Shown here piece after piece: positions 1 through 6,397 of a stretch of 8,421 bases of DNA. A program made the position numbers and the translations under genes. The notes under the pieces were generated by a model, which searched no databases, was not told the origin of the DNA, and saw only the letters and a list, made by a program, of their open reading frames with translations. The DNA is from Prado023 sp049688395 (GTDB taxonomy: Bacteria > Actinomycetota > Actinomycetes > S36-B12 > CAIYMF01), in contig JBAVKQ010000270.1 of NCBI GenBank assembly GCA_049688395.1, positions 1 through 8,421 on the forward strand, read 5' to 3'. The first letter of the stretch is position 1; each line of letters starts with the position of its first letter.

Positions 1-63
1 CGCGCGACGCGCGAGGGCGCCCCCGGCACCCGTTCGACCCCGGGCGAGGAGCACACTCGTCCG

Positions 64-333
64 GTGAAGTACACGGGGATGTGCGTCAAGTGCCACTCGA
101 GGGATCTGGCGCGCGTGCCCGGCAGAGCTGGCGGCTACGGCTCGGGGAACGTGATCCCCACGGGGTTCATCAACCTCGACCCCGTACGGGTCACCCGCTA
201 CGTGTGCTGCACCTGCGGCTTCGTCGAGGAGTGGGTGGATGCCGCGTGGGACCGCGACCGGCTCCGCAGCAAGTTCGGCGGATCAGCAGCTGATCCGATC
301 GACGGTTCAAGCGGTACCCAGCCGCCGACCTGA
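64..333 (+). CDS. Small zinc-ribbon protein, function unknown
   Basis: An 89-residue protein starting at a GTG with GAGGAG at 46-51. Its N-terminal half has a CxxC knuckle (C7, C10) and a second one (C48, C51, with an extra C49) about 38 residues later, the usual pattern of a four-cysteine zinc ribbon. Between them is a glycine-rich loop (GGYGSGN, residues 23-29) followed by IPTG, and an aromatic EEW follows the second knuckle at 55-57. The last 25 or so residues are polar, look disordered and are probably dispensable. Small stand-alone ribbons like this occur in many bacteria without a known job; metal binding is inferred from the cysteines and no activity can be assigned. The frame stays open to the window edge, so a start upstream of the window is possible, but the GTG with its ribosome site gives a sensible N-terminus just ahead of the first knuckle. 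It stands alone, convergent with the SDR gene. Confidence 0.75.
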   Translation: MKYTGMCVKCHSRDLARVPGRAGGYGSGNVIPTGFINLDPVRVTRYVCCTCGFVEEWVDAAWDRDRLRSKFGGSAADPIDGSSGTQPPT

Positions 334-347
334 TCGCCCTTCACGAG

Positions 348-413
348 TCGGTCCGGCCGCCGGGTCACGTGTTCGCGCCTCGGTCCGGCCGCACCGGGTC
401 ACGTGTTCGCGCC
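348..413. repeat. Two-copy tandem repeat, 32/34 bp
   Basis: Positions 348-379 and 380-413 are two near-identical head-to-tail copies. They differ only by a 2-bp insertion (AC) after the shared GGTCCGGCCGC block. A few bases of a third copy (TCGGT) follow at 414-418. Each copy holds a CACGTG palindrome (366-371 and 400-405). The repeat lies in the non-coding spacer between the convergent zinc-ribbon and SDR genes, so it is most simply a local duplication. A 9-bp direct repeat (GCTGACCGC at 423-431 and 446-454) follows it. Confidence 0.8.
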
Positions 414-451
414 TCGGTCACCGCTGACCGCAGACGCCACCCTCAGCTGAC

Positions 452-467
452 CGCCAGCGAACTGGCG
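452..467 (-). terminator. Hairpin after the SDR gene, possible terminator
   Basis: A perfect 6-bp stem (CGCCAG / CTGGCG) closes a 4-base CGAA loop, 20 bp beyond the stop codon of the minus-strand SDR. There is no T-tract on either strand, which is common for actinobacterial terminators but leaves the call uncertain. It could serve the zinc-ribbon gene from the other side, although that stop is about 120 bp away. Confidence 0.4.
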
Positions 468-487
468 TGACGGTCGGCGACCTGCTG

Positions 488-1231
488 TCAGCGGGCCGTG
501 TAGCCGCCATCCACGACGTAGTAGCCGCCGGTCATGTTCGATGCAGCGTCCGAGGCCAGGAAGCACACCAGCTCGGCCACCTCGGCGGAGGTGCCCAACC
601 GTCCCAGGGGGTGCAGGGACGCCACGCCGGCGACGACCTCGGCTGGGGCATCGGCCAGCAACGGGGTGTCGATGAATCCGGGGCCGACCGAGTTCAGCCG
701 GATGCCGTCGGCCGCGTGGTCCAGGGCGCCGGCCTTGGTCACGCCCACGATCCCATGCTTGGCGGCGACGTAGGCCGGTGCGCTCTGGAACCCGGTGGAA
801 CCCAGGATGCTGGCCATGTTCACGATCGACCCACCGCCGCTGTCCTTCATCGTGCGGATCTCGGCCCGGCAGCAGAAGAACGTCCCGTCGAGGTGGACCC
901 CGAGGACGTGGCGCCACCCGTCGGTCGGATACTCACCCAGCGGCAGCGAGGGCCCGGCGATGCCGGCGTTGTTGACCGCGACGTCGAGTCGGCCGAATGC
1001 GTCGATGGCCGCGGCCACCATCGCATCGCACTGGTCCGGATCGCCGACGTCGACCTGGAACGGCGCTGCGTCGCCGCCGATCCCGCTGGCTACTCGCTCG
1101 GCGGCCGCCAGGTCGATGTCGGCGACCAGGACTCGCGCCCCGCGTTGCGCCAGCAACTCGGCACACGCCTGGCCGATCCCCGAACCCGCCCCGGTGACCA
1201 GGGCTGCCCGGCCTGAGAAGTCCTCGCGCAT
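488..1231 (-). CDS. Classical SDR-family NAD-dependent oxidoreductase
   Basis: A 247-residue cytoplasmic Rossmann-fold dehydrogenase of the short-chain family, of typical length. The nucleotide-binding motif TGAGSGIG is at 13-20. An acidic residue after the second strand (D38, in VADID) favours NAD(H) over NADP(H). NNAG is at 87-90, the catalytic serine is S141, and Y154-x3-K158 completes the active site. The fourth tetrad position, usually Asn, is His113 (VHLDGTF), a variant also seen in the SDR domains of peroxisomal multifunctional enzymes. The C-terminus has the usual VDGG (240-243). The substrate cannot be told from sequence; related proteins oxidise or reduce hydroxy/keto groups of acyl, steroid or sugar compounds. 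The ATG at 1231 is preferred because AAGGGAG sits 8 bp upstream; an in-frame ATG nine codons earlier has no such site. Two operator-like repeats lie 136-183 bp upstream. It is separated from dps by 305 bp, so it is probably its own unit. Confidence 0.9.
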   Translation of the reverse strand: MREDFSGRAALVTGAGSGIGQACAELLAQRGARVLVADIDLAAAERVASGIGGDAAPFQVDVGDPDQCDAMVAAAIDAFGRLDVAVNNAGIAGPSLPLGEYPTDGWRHVLGVHLDGTFFCCRAEIRTMKDSGGGSIVNMASILGSTGFQSAPAYVAAKHGIVGVTKAGALDHAADGIRLNSVGPGFIDTPLLADAPAEVVAGVASLHPLGRLGTSAEVAELVCFLASDAASNMTGGYYVVDGGYTAR

Positions 1232-1366
1232 GGTGCTTGCTCCCTTCGTGTGGGCCAACTGCGCTCGCGGCTGGCGCGGATCAGTTCACACGGCCCATGG
1301 TGCTCCGCGGGGGGACCACACGCTCGGTCAGCGGGCGCCCTCGCGGCAGAGAGCAGGGTGCGGATC

Positions 1367-1414
1367 CATCCAGGATTCCTGGGCCCCCGGCGACTTCATC
1401 CACGATTGCTGGGC
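1367..1414. promoter_or_regulatory. Paired operator-like repeats upstream of the SDR
   Basis: Two 18-bp copies (1367-1384 and 1397-1414) match at 16 of 18 positions and start exactly 30 bp apart, close to three helical turns. The first contains a perfect inverted repeat, CCAGGA-T-TCCTGG (1370-1382). The second keeps 4 of the 6 pairs (CCACGA-T-TGCTGG). A repeated dyad on one face of the helix upstream of a gene is the usual form of a transcription-factor site. The regulator is not in the window and its family cannot be named. Confidence 0.45.
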
Positions 1415-1501
1415 TTCTTGCACCTCGGACTTGGATCAACCGCGGCGGCCGTGCAACATCCGCCCAAGGTCAGCGCGACGTCCGCGCAGCTGGCGCCGTC
1501 A

Positions 1502-1533
1502 GAGCCCACCCAGGCCCGCGCGCCAGTGGGCTC
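1502..1533 (-). terminator. 8-bp-stem hairpin after dps, likely terminator
   Basis: GAGCCCAC (1502-1509) and GTGGGCTC (1526-1533) form a perfect 8-bp stem around a 16-base GC-rich loop that can partly pair within itself. It starts 3 bp past the dps stop codon on the minus strand. There is no T-run, as is usual in high-GC actinobacteria. The position and stem length make this the best terminator candidate in the window. Confidence 0.55.
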
Positions 1534-1536
1534 CGC

Positions 1537-2136
1537 TCAGCGAGGTGCCTTGGTGCTCGCCGCGGCCTCATCCTCTGTCGCCGCGCCGGCGTTGACCAGC
1601 TCGCCGCCGGCGTCCTCGAGGTGGGCCCGGACGAACCATTGGAACTGCTCGAGCTGGGCGCTCTGCCCGATGAGCATGTCCTGGGTGACTGGGTCGGCGG
1701 TCTCGGTCTGCTCGATGGCCGAGCGGTGTGACCCGACCACCCCGTCGTAGACCAGGTCCAGGGCAGCGAGATGGCTGATGGCATCGGCACGACCGATGCT
1801 GTAGTCATCCCAGGAGCGCGACGCGACCAGGGCGCCGGGGGTCCCCGTCGGGGAGCCGCCGAGGGTGGCGATCCGCTCGGCAACCTCGTCGACCATGGCC
1901 GCCACCGCTGCGTACTGAGGGTCGAGCATGGTGTGCACGGCGATGAAGTGCGGTCCGGTCACATTCCAGTGGATGTGCTTGAGCGTCAGCGACAGGTCGG
2001 TGAGGGCGTTGAGGCGATCCTGGAGCAGCGTCACCACCGTGGCGGCATCCTTCTGGCTCACCCCGGGCACTGTGAAGCTGAGCGCCTTGGCCCGCTTGCC
2101 GGCTGACTTCTGGGTCTTCTTCTTCGTGGTAGCCAT
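1537..2136 (-). CDS. dps: Dps family DNA-binding ferritin-like protein
   Basis: A 199-residue Dps: a four-helix-bundle protein that assembles into a 12-subunit shell, oxidises Fe(II) using peroxide and stores the iron, and in many species coats DNA during starvation or oxidative stress. The inter-subunit ferroxidase ligands are all present with the spacing of E. coli Dps: H56, H68, D72, D83 and E87, within HWNVTGPHF and DEVAERIATLGG. The first 20 residues are lysine/arginine-rich (KKKTQK, GKRAK), the type of mobile tail that binds DNA, so DNA binding is likely. A C-terminal tail rich in Ala, Glu and Thr extends past the core, making the protein longer than the roughly 167-residue E. coli form. 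The ATG at 2136 is chosen because the conserved core and basic tail begin there and AGGTGG lies just upstream; the open frame continues further up with no homology. It is divergent from the penicillin-binding lipoprotein and closed by a hairpin. Confidence 0.95.
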   Translation of the reverse strand: MATTKKKTQKSAGKRAKALSFTVPGVSQKDAATVVTLLQDRLNALTDLSLTLKHIHWNVTGPHFIAVHTMLDPQYAAVAAMVDEVAERIATLGGSPTGTPGALVASRSWDDYSIGRADAISHLAALDLVYDGVVGSHRSAIEQTETADPVTQDMLIGQSAQLEQFQWFVRAHLEDAGGELVNAGAATEDEAAASTKAPR

Positions 2137-2389
2137 GCCGCCACCTACCCTGCACGCGCCCACGTCATACCGGTAGGCAGCCGCCCCACCGTCGGTGCCA
2201 CGTCGGAGCGAACAGCTCGGTCTGGTCGTCAAGGCCCGGAAACCGCAGGGGTGGACCGAGACCGCACCTTTCCTGTGCGCAACCCGACGTGGGGGCTTCG
2301 CAGAGCTCGGGGTGGGCATGCGCGAGGATGGGCGACACAGTGCGAACCGCCCCCGGCTGAATTCGCCCCTCGTTGCCCCAGGAGCCCCG
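2137..2389. other. Divergent intergenic region between dps and the PBP
   Basis: This 253-bp stretch must hold the promoters for both dps (leftward) and the penicillin-binding lipoprotein (rightward). Visible elements are a possible alternative-sigma promoter close to dps, a perfect 11-bp dyad CACCG-T-CGGTG (2187-2197) and the palindrome TACCGGTA (2168-2175). No convincing promoter for the rightward gene was found. The rightward reading frame is open through most of this region, but the protein it would add is unlike anything in the family. Confidence 0.5.
2145..2171 (-). promoter_or_regulatory. Possible SigF/SigB-type promoter of dps
   Basis: On the minus strand GGTAT (2171-2167) is followed after 16 bases by GGGTA (2150-2146). 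This is one mismatch from the GGTTT-N15-17-GGGTA pattern of actinobacterial general-stress sigma factors. Transcription would then begin within a few bases of the dps ATG, giving a leaderless or nearly leaderless message, so the AGGTGG overlapping the -10 would not act as a ribosome site. Control of dps by such factors is known in mycobacteria; here it is inferred from a short motif only. Confidence 0.3.
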
Positions 2390-2392
2390 TTG
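2380..2392 (+). promoter_or_regulatory. Ribosome site that fixes a TTG start
   Basis: AGGAG at 2380-2384 stands 5 bases before a TTG at 2390-2392. Starting here gives a textbook lipoprotein signal peptide. The other in-frame candidates (for example the ATG at 2318) would put over 50 residues with no recognisable signal character ahead of the hydrophobic stretch. Confidence 0.7.
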
Positions 2393-4273
2393 CCCCGCCC
2401 CCGACCCCGTCTGCTGAACGCAACGTGTGGGCCCGTCCTGGGCGCGGCGCTGCTCCTCGCGTTGAGCGCATGCTCGTCGGGGGAGGACCAAGCAGCCGCG
2501 GAGGCGCTGGCCGGCGACCTGGCCTCGGCGCTGACCGTGCGCGAGCTCGGTTCCGTCCCGATCGGGGGTGGCAATCAGGAGCAGCTCGATGCGCTCCTGG
2601 CCGGGATCGACGACATCCCCGCGTCCGTGTCAGTGGACTCAGTCGCTCGGGACGGTGACACCGCGACGGCCACCCTGGTCTGGAGCTGGGACACCCCGGG
2701 CGAGCCGTGGCGCTACCCGAGCACGGCCACCCTGCGCAAGACCGACGACCTGTGGAGCGTGCAGTGGGCCCCGTCCGTGCTCGAGCCGTCGCTGACCGAC
2801 GGCGAGTCCCTGCAGGTCACGCTGGACCAGCCCGCGCGCGCCGACATCCTCGGCGCCGGCGACGACGTTCTGGTCACCCTTCGGCCGGTGCTGCGCATCG
2901 GCATCGACAAGACCCGGGTCCCGCCCGAGCAGGCGCCCGCGTCGGCTCGGGCACTGGCCACGTTGGTGGACATCGACCCGGAGTCCTACGCCAAGGCCGT
3001 GCAGCAGGCCGGCCCGAAGGCGTTCGTCGAGGCGGTCGTGCTCCGCCAAGCCGATGCCAACGAGCTCGGCCAGGCGGCCTTGGAGGCGATCCCCGGTGCG
3101 ATCGGCCGGGCCGACGAGCTGCCCCTGGCGCCCACCCGTGACTTCGCCACCGAGATCCTGGGCCGGGTGGGGCCGGCCACCGCCGAGCTCATCGCGGATT
3201 CCGAGGGGGCCGTGCTGCCCGGCGAGCAGGTTGGCTTGTCCGGGCTCCAGGCGCGCTACGACGAGCAGCTCGGTGGTGTGACCGGGGCCGTCGTCGTGGC
3301 GGTGTCCGTGGAGCAGGAGCGGACGCTGCACTCCGCCGAGCCGGTCGTCGGCGCGCCGCTGCGCACCACCCTCGACTCGGCTCTCCAGCGTGCGGCCGAG
3401 GTCGCCCTGGCCGGCGTCGGCCCGGCCAGCGCGCTGGTGGCGATCCGACCGTCCACCGGTGACATGCTGGCCGCCGCGAGTGGGCAGGGCTCTGAGGGCC
3501 TCAACACCGCGACCTTCGGCCAGTACCCGCCCGGCTCGACCATGAAGGTCGTCACGGCGCTGGCCCTGATGCGCGCGGGGGTGGCGCCGACCGATCCAGT
3601 GCCGTGCACGCCGACGATCGTCGTCGACGGCAAGACGTTCGGCAACTACGACGACTACCCGGCCAGCGGGATCGGGAGCATCCCGCTGCGAACCGCGGTC
3701 GCGAACTCCTGCAACACCGCCATGATCTCCCAGCGCGACGAGCTCGATGACGACGCCCTGGCCGAGGCAGCCGCGACCCTCGGTCTCGGGGTCGACCACG
3801 ACCTGGGCTTCCCGGCCTACTTCGGGCAGGTGCCGGCGCCCAGCTCGGCCACCGAGGAGGCGGCATCAATGATCGGCCAGGGCAAGGTACTGGCCTCGCC
3901 GATGGCGATGGCCGCGGTCGCCGCCTCGGTGGCGCAGGGCCAGACGGTGGTGCCGAGGCTGCTGCCCGAGGTCGCGACCCCAGAGGCCGATTCTGCGCAG
4001 CCACTGACACCGACCGAGACCGACGACCTGCGCGACATGATGCGGGCCGTGGTCACCGAGGGCACCGCGGGATTCCTGCGCGACGTCCCGGGCGCCCCGG
4101 TCGGGGCCAAGACCGGCACGGCTGAGTTCGGCACCGAGAACCCGCCGGACACCCACGCCTGGATGATCGCCACGCAGGGCGACCTCGCGGTCGCGGTGTT
4201 CGTCGCGCAGGGGCAGTCCGGATCCCAGACCGCTGGGCCGATCCTCGAGGAGTTCCTGCGCGCGGCCCGGTGA
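2390..4273 (+). CDS. Class B penicillin-binding lipoprotein (MecA_N type)
   Basis: A 627-residue D,D-transpeptidase that cross-links peptidoglycan outside the membrane. The N-terminus is a lipoprotein signal: arginines at 3, 5 and 7, a hydrophobic run, and the lipobox LSAC with C28 as the lipidated residue. Residues about 35-150 resemble the NTF2-like MecA_N domain, about 150-300 the PBP dimerisation region, and about 325-625 the transpeptidase. The three catalytic motifs are present: S383-T-M-K386, S440-C-N442 and K574-T-G. The GQGKVLASPMAMA stretch near 497-508 is also typical of the fold. The arrangement matches the actinobacterial lipoprotein PBPs such as M. tuberculosis Rv2864c rather than FtsI or PbpA, which have a transmembrane anchor. 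MecA_N belongs to the PBP2a group, but low beta-lactam affinity cannot be inferred from this. No SEDS partner is nearby. It is divergent from dps, and its stop lies 21 bp from the convergent transporter stop with no hairpin between. Confidence 0.93.
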   Translation: MPRPRPRLLNATCGPVLGAALLLALSACSSGEDQAAAEALAGDLASALTVRELGSVPIGGGNQEQLDALLAGIDDIPASVSVDSVARDGDTATATLVWSWDTPGEPWRYPSTATLRKTDDLWSVQWAPSVLEPSLTDGESLQVTLDQPARADILGAGDDVLVTLRPVLRIGIDKTRVPPEQAPASARALATLVDIDPESYAKAVQQAGPKAFVEAVVLRQADANELGQAALEAIPGAIGRADELPLAPTRDFATEILGRVGPATAELIADSEGAVLPGEQVGLSGLQARYDEQLGGVTGAVVVAVSVEQERTLHSAEPVVGAPLRTTLDSALQRAAEVALAGVGPASALVAIRPSTGDMLAAASGQGSEGLNTATFGQYPPGSTMKVVTALALMRAGVAPTDPVPCTPTIVVDGKTFGNYDDYPASGIGSIPLRTAVANSCNTAMISQRDELDDDALAEAAATLGLGVDHDLGFPAYFGQVPAPSSATEEAASMIGQGKVLASPMAMAAVAASVAQGQTVVPRLLPEVATPEADSAQPLTPTETDDLRDMMRAVVTEGTAGFLRDVPGAPVGAKTGTAEFGTENPPDTHAWMIATQGDLAVAVFVAQGQSGSQTAGPILEEFLRAAR

Positions 4274-4294
4274 GGACACACCCCCGAGCGCCTG

Positions 4295-5689
4295 TCAGCA
4301 GACCGCTGGGCCCGTGCTGCCTCCGCCAACGATCTCGCGCTCGGGCCAGGCCGCTGGCGGCAGTGCCGAACCATCGAAGTGCTCGCACCGCCCGCGCGCC
4401 GCGCCGACCGGCGCCACGGCACCGTCTGGGTCGGGCTCAGCCGGCTGCGTCGGGGCCGGGCCGGTCCAGGTCCGGGTCAGAGTGAGGTGGGCTACTGCTG
4501 CGGCGAGGACGGGCACGACGAGCATGGCGGCCAGGCCGTCGGTGCCGTACTGGTCGAACAAGTAGCCGGCGATCGGTCCGGCCACGGCCTGTGCGGCGAA
4601 CAGGGCACCGATGACCAGGGCGAACACGGCGGCCCGCTTGTCCACGGGCAGTTGCATCGCGGCGACCGCGTTCGCCGGGCCGGCGGCGCCGAACATGGCC
4701 CCGCACGCGATCAGGGCCACGGTCGACGCCCACGGCCCGCCGATACCGAAACCGATCACCCCCGCCATCGCGGGGCCGATGATCAGGGCAGCCGACCATG
4801 TGAGCAGGGCACGTTCCCGCCAACGCGACGGGACGGCCACTGCGGCAGCCGCCGCCACCAGTGTGGAGCCCATCAGCAGCGCGGAGGCCACGGTGGACGT
4901 GGGCACGGTCGTGCCGCCCAGGGTGAGGATGGGCAGGGTGCTGGCCAGCGGGACGGCCTGGGATTCGATCGCGACTCCGGCCCCGAGCGCGATCGTGGAC
5001 AGGGTCGCGGCGGCGGTGACGGCGGGCAGGGTCCGCAGCGCGGTCCATCCGGCGCGCAGGCTCGGAGCGGAGTCCTCGCTGGCGCGGGTCCGATTGGCCG
5101 GGTGCCCGATGCTGGCCAGCAGCAGCCCGGACACGGCGAAGGTGGCCCCGCCGAACAGCAGCGCCCCGGACGTCGTGAACAGGCCCACGAGGACCCCACC
5201 CATTGCGTACCCGAGGAGGATGGTCAGGTTCTGGGTCACCTGGGTGATCTTCGTCGCGGACACCACATGGTCCAGGCCCACGATCTCGGGGATCAGCGCC
5301 GAGCGTTGCGACATGAAGGGCACCCGGACCAGGCCGGTGGCGAACGCGACCACCATCGCCAGGGCAGTGCCCGGAAACAGTGCCAGCAGCGCGAGCAGGG
5401 CCGCTCGGGTTGATTCGGTGACCAGGAACAGGGTCCGCCGGGGCAGCTTCCCGGTCCGCACCGTCAGCCACTGGCCCGGACCCAGGGCCGGCAGGAGTGA
5501 CACGGAGAACACCAGTGCGGACTGCAGCGCTGAGCCCGTGGCGGTGAACACCAGGATGGACATGGCCAGCCGGGCGGCCCAGTCGCCGACCTCGGAGACC
5601 ACCTGAGCGAACCAGATCCGCCGGAACGCGACGCTGCGCCACACGCTGGCCGCCGGCCCGGTGGCCAGCTCGACGGCGGTGGTAGTCAC
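4295..5689 (-). CDS. MFS transporter, probable efflux protein
   Basis: A 464-residue inner-membrane protein with about ten to twelve hydrophobic segments between residues 20 and 405. It resembles the EntS-like branch of the major facilitator superfamily, which exports small molecules by proton antiport. Family features include WRSVAFRRIWFAQ at the N-terminus, the SALQSALVFS second helix and the RVPFMSQRSALIPEIV loop (122-137). The cytoplasmic motif A after helix 2, usually G-x-L-x-D-R-x-x-R-R, is degenerate: residues 74-85 read WLTVRTGKLPRR, with no acidic residue. A hydrophilic loop (about 196-218) separates the two halves, and the last 55 residues form a Pro/Ala/Gly-rich cytoplasmic tail. 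The substrate is unknown. The start is the least certain part: the GTG at 5689 has only a GGGGGT upstream, and the frame is open well beyond it. A dyad at 5868-5892 may be its operator. It converges on the PBP gene. Confidence 0.85.
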   Translation of the reverse strand: MTTTAVELATGPAASVWRSVAFRRIWFAQVVSEVGDWAARLAMSILVFTATGSALQSALVFSVSLLPALGPGQWLTVRTGKLPRRTLFLVTESTRAALLALLALFPGTALAMVVAFATGLVRVPFMSQRSALIPEIVGLDHVVSATKITQVTQNLTILLGYAMGGVLVGLFTTSGALLFGGATFAVSGLLLASIGHPANRTRASEDSAPSLRAGWTALRTLPAVTAAATLSTIALGAGVAIESQAVPLASTLPILTLGGTTVPTSTVASALLMGSTLVAAAAAVAVPSRWRERALLTWSAALIIGPAMAGVIGFGIGGPWASTVALIACGAMFGAAGPANAVAAMQLPVDKRAAVFALVIGALFAAQAVAGPIAGYLFDQYGTDGLAAMLVVPVLAAAVAHLTLTRTWTGPAPTQPAEPDPDGAVAPVGAARGRCEHFDGSALPPAAWPEREIVGGGSTGPAVC

Positions 5690-6086
5690 GGGCACCCCCA
5701 GGCACCCGGCTCCCGGAACGATCGGGGGCCCTGGCGCGGAATGCTGGCCACGCTCGGGTGCTGCACCCGGCGCACCTGTCGATCCGGCCGAGCGCGCCCG
5801 GGAGCGCACGAGCCTCGATGAGCCATTGGCGGCCCCCCATCCTCCGCTGTCCAAAGCACTACTGCGTGTGATCGTTCGGCAACAACGTGCACATGCTACG
5901 CCAGTTCGGCGCCATTGGGGAGGCCTGACGACGAGTTCCTGCCAGTCGGCGTGGCCGTCCCACTCGTGGTGGCCCCAAGCCGCGATCCAATTGCCTGCCG
6001 CGACGGCTCGGCGCCGCCCACATCCTCCGAGGGAGGCTGGATGAGCGTGGGACGGCACGGATCAGGCGCGGACCAGGCAGCCCTGA
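5690..6086. other. Gene-free region upstream of the transporter
   Basis: A stretch of 397 bp without a supported gene. The transporter frame stays open through most of it (to 6058), but the residues it would encode lack hydrophobic or family character. Around 5850-6000 the base composition is less GC-rich than the flanks, as expected for a promoter region or decayed sequence. It contains the interrupted palindrome at 5868-5892 and an 18-codon plus-strand ORF with a ribosome-site-like GGGAGG (6041-6097) that I do not accept as a gene. Confidence 0.55.
5868..5892. promoter_or_regulatory. Interrupted palindrome, likely repressor operator
   Basis: The 25 bp have the form GTG-N2-CGTT-N7-AACG-N2-CAC, so 7 of the 9 positions in each arm are symmetric. 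The symmetry continues outward through T/A at 5867/5893 and, after one mismatch, GC at 5864-5865 with GC at 5895-5896, for ten paired positions in all. The centre is about 190 bp upstream of the transporter start. Length and spacing fit a TetR-type or similar dimeric regulator, and efflux genes are often controlled this way. No regulator gene is in the window, so the family is a guess. Confidence 0.5.
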
Positions 6087-6088
6087 TC
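6060..6088 (-). terminator. Hairpin overlapping the SHOCT stop, possible terminator
   Basis: GATCAGG (6060-6066) pairs perfectly with CCTGATC (6082-6088), a 7-bp stem with a 15-base loop. On the minus strand the stem begins inside the SHOCT stop codon. The downstream arm also lies inside a 10-bp palindrome CCTGATCAGG (6082-6091). There is no T-run. Confidence 0.35.
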
Positions 6089-6347
6089 AGGCTCTGAGGA
6101 TGGCGGCCTTCTTGGCCTGGAACTCGGCCTCGGTGAGGAGCCCGGCGGACCGCAACTCACCCAACTGGGCGAGGTTGGCCAGCTGCGTGGCCTGCGGATC
6201 ACCAGTCGGCAGTGGCTGCGAGGCTGCCGGGTAGCCGCCGAATGCCTCGGCGTCCTGCGCCGACCAACGCTGCTGCTGGCGGCGCTGCACGCGACCATGC
6301 ACGGAGCTGGCCACAGCAACCTTGGCGGCGGTCTTGATCAGTCCCAT
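6087..6347 (-). CDS. SHOCT domain-containing protein
   Basis: An 86-residue protein. The C-terminal 30 or so residues (LANLAQLGELRSAGLLTEAEFQAKKAAIL) are a SHOCT domain, the short helical module at the end of many otherwise unrelated bacterial proteins and thought to mediate oligomerisation. The N-terminus (MGLIKTAAKVAVASSVHGRVQRRQQQRW) is an alanine/valine-rich helix followed by a basic stretch, the usual beginning of small actinobacterial SHOCT proteins; a Gln/Pro-rich linker joins the parts. The molecular role is unknown. The ATG at 6347 has AGGAG 8 bp upstream and gives the family-typical N-terminus. It lies 50 bp after the broken DUF6325 gene on the same strand, and the two families are often neighbours in actinobacteria. 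Because of the frame shift in that gene, the SHOCT frame is open all the way back to the DUF6325 start, so a fusion product is possible besides the normal one. Confidence 0.88.
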   Translation of the reverse strand: MGLIKTAAKVAVASSVHGRVQRRQQQRWSAQDAEAFGGYPAASQPLPTGDPQATQLANLAQLGELRSAGLLTEAEFQAKKAAILRA

Positions 6348-6397
6348 GAAGAGCTCTCCTGTGTGGTGGGTTCGGCGATCGGAAGGGGTGTGTGCGC

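Larger units (their letters stand above)
1232..1536. other. Spacer between dps and the SDR gene
   Basis: A 305-bp non-coding region. Reading along the minus strand it holds the dps hairpin (1502-1533), a relatively plain middle part, two operator-like repeats (1367-1414) and the SDR leader. Open frames on the plus strand cross it but have no ribosome site and no recognisable protein. No clear -35/-10 pair could be picked out for the SDR. Confidence 0.6.

Noticed and set aside
28..45. GTTCGA motif resembling a tRNA T-arm near the left edge
   Set aside because: The flanking bases do not form a proper 5-bp T-stem with a 7-base loop, and no acceptor stem or CCA end follows.
467..1216. Plus-strand open frame (249 codons) opposite the first SDR
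   Set aside because: Shadow of the SDR; no recognisable motifs.
2639..3799. Long minus-strand open frame (386 codons) opposite the penicillin-binding protein
   Set aside because: It is antisense to a clear gene, its translation is rich in Arg, Gly and Gln with no domain, and such frames are routine in GC-rich DNA.
4379..5413. Long plus-strand open frame (344 codons) opposite the MFS transporter
   Set aside because: Low-complexity Gly/Arg/Gln translation, antisense to a recognisable membrane protein, and no ribosome site.
4437..5840. Second minus-strand open frame (467 codons) overlapping the transporter in another frame
   Set aside because: The transporter frame gives family motifs and hydrophobic helices; this one gives an Arg/Gly-rich sequence with neither.
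5868..5870. Sigma-70 style promoter overlapping the dyad upstream of the transporter (TTGTTG or TTGCCG on the minus strand)
   Set aside because: No acceptable -10 hexamer at 16-18 bases; the best options (TAGTGC, TGCTTT) are too poor to report.
6041..6097. 18-codon plus-strand ORF preceded by GGGAGG
   Set aside because: The ribosome-like site is 4 bases from the ATG, but the peptide overlaps the SHOCT stop in antisense and shows no recognisable feature; chance is the simpler explanation.
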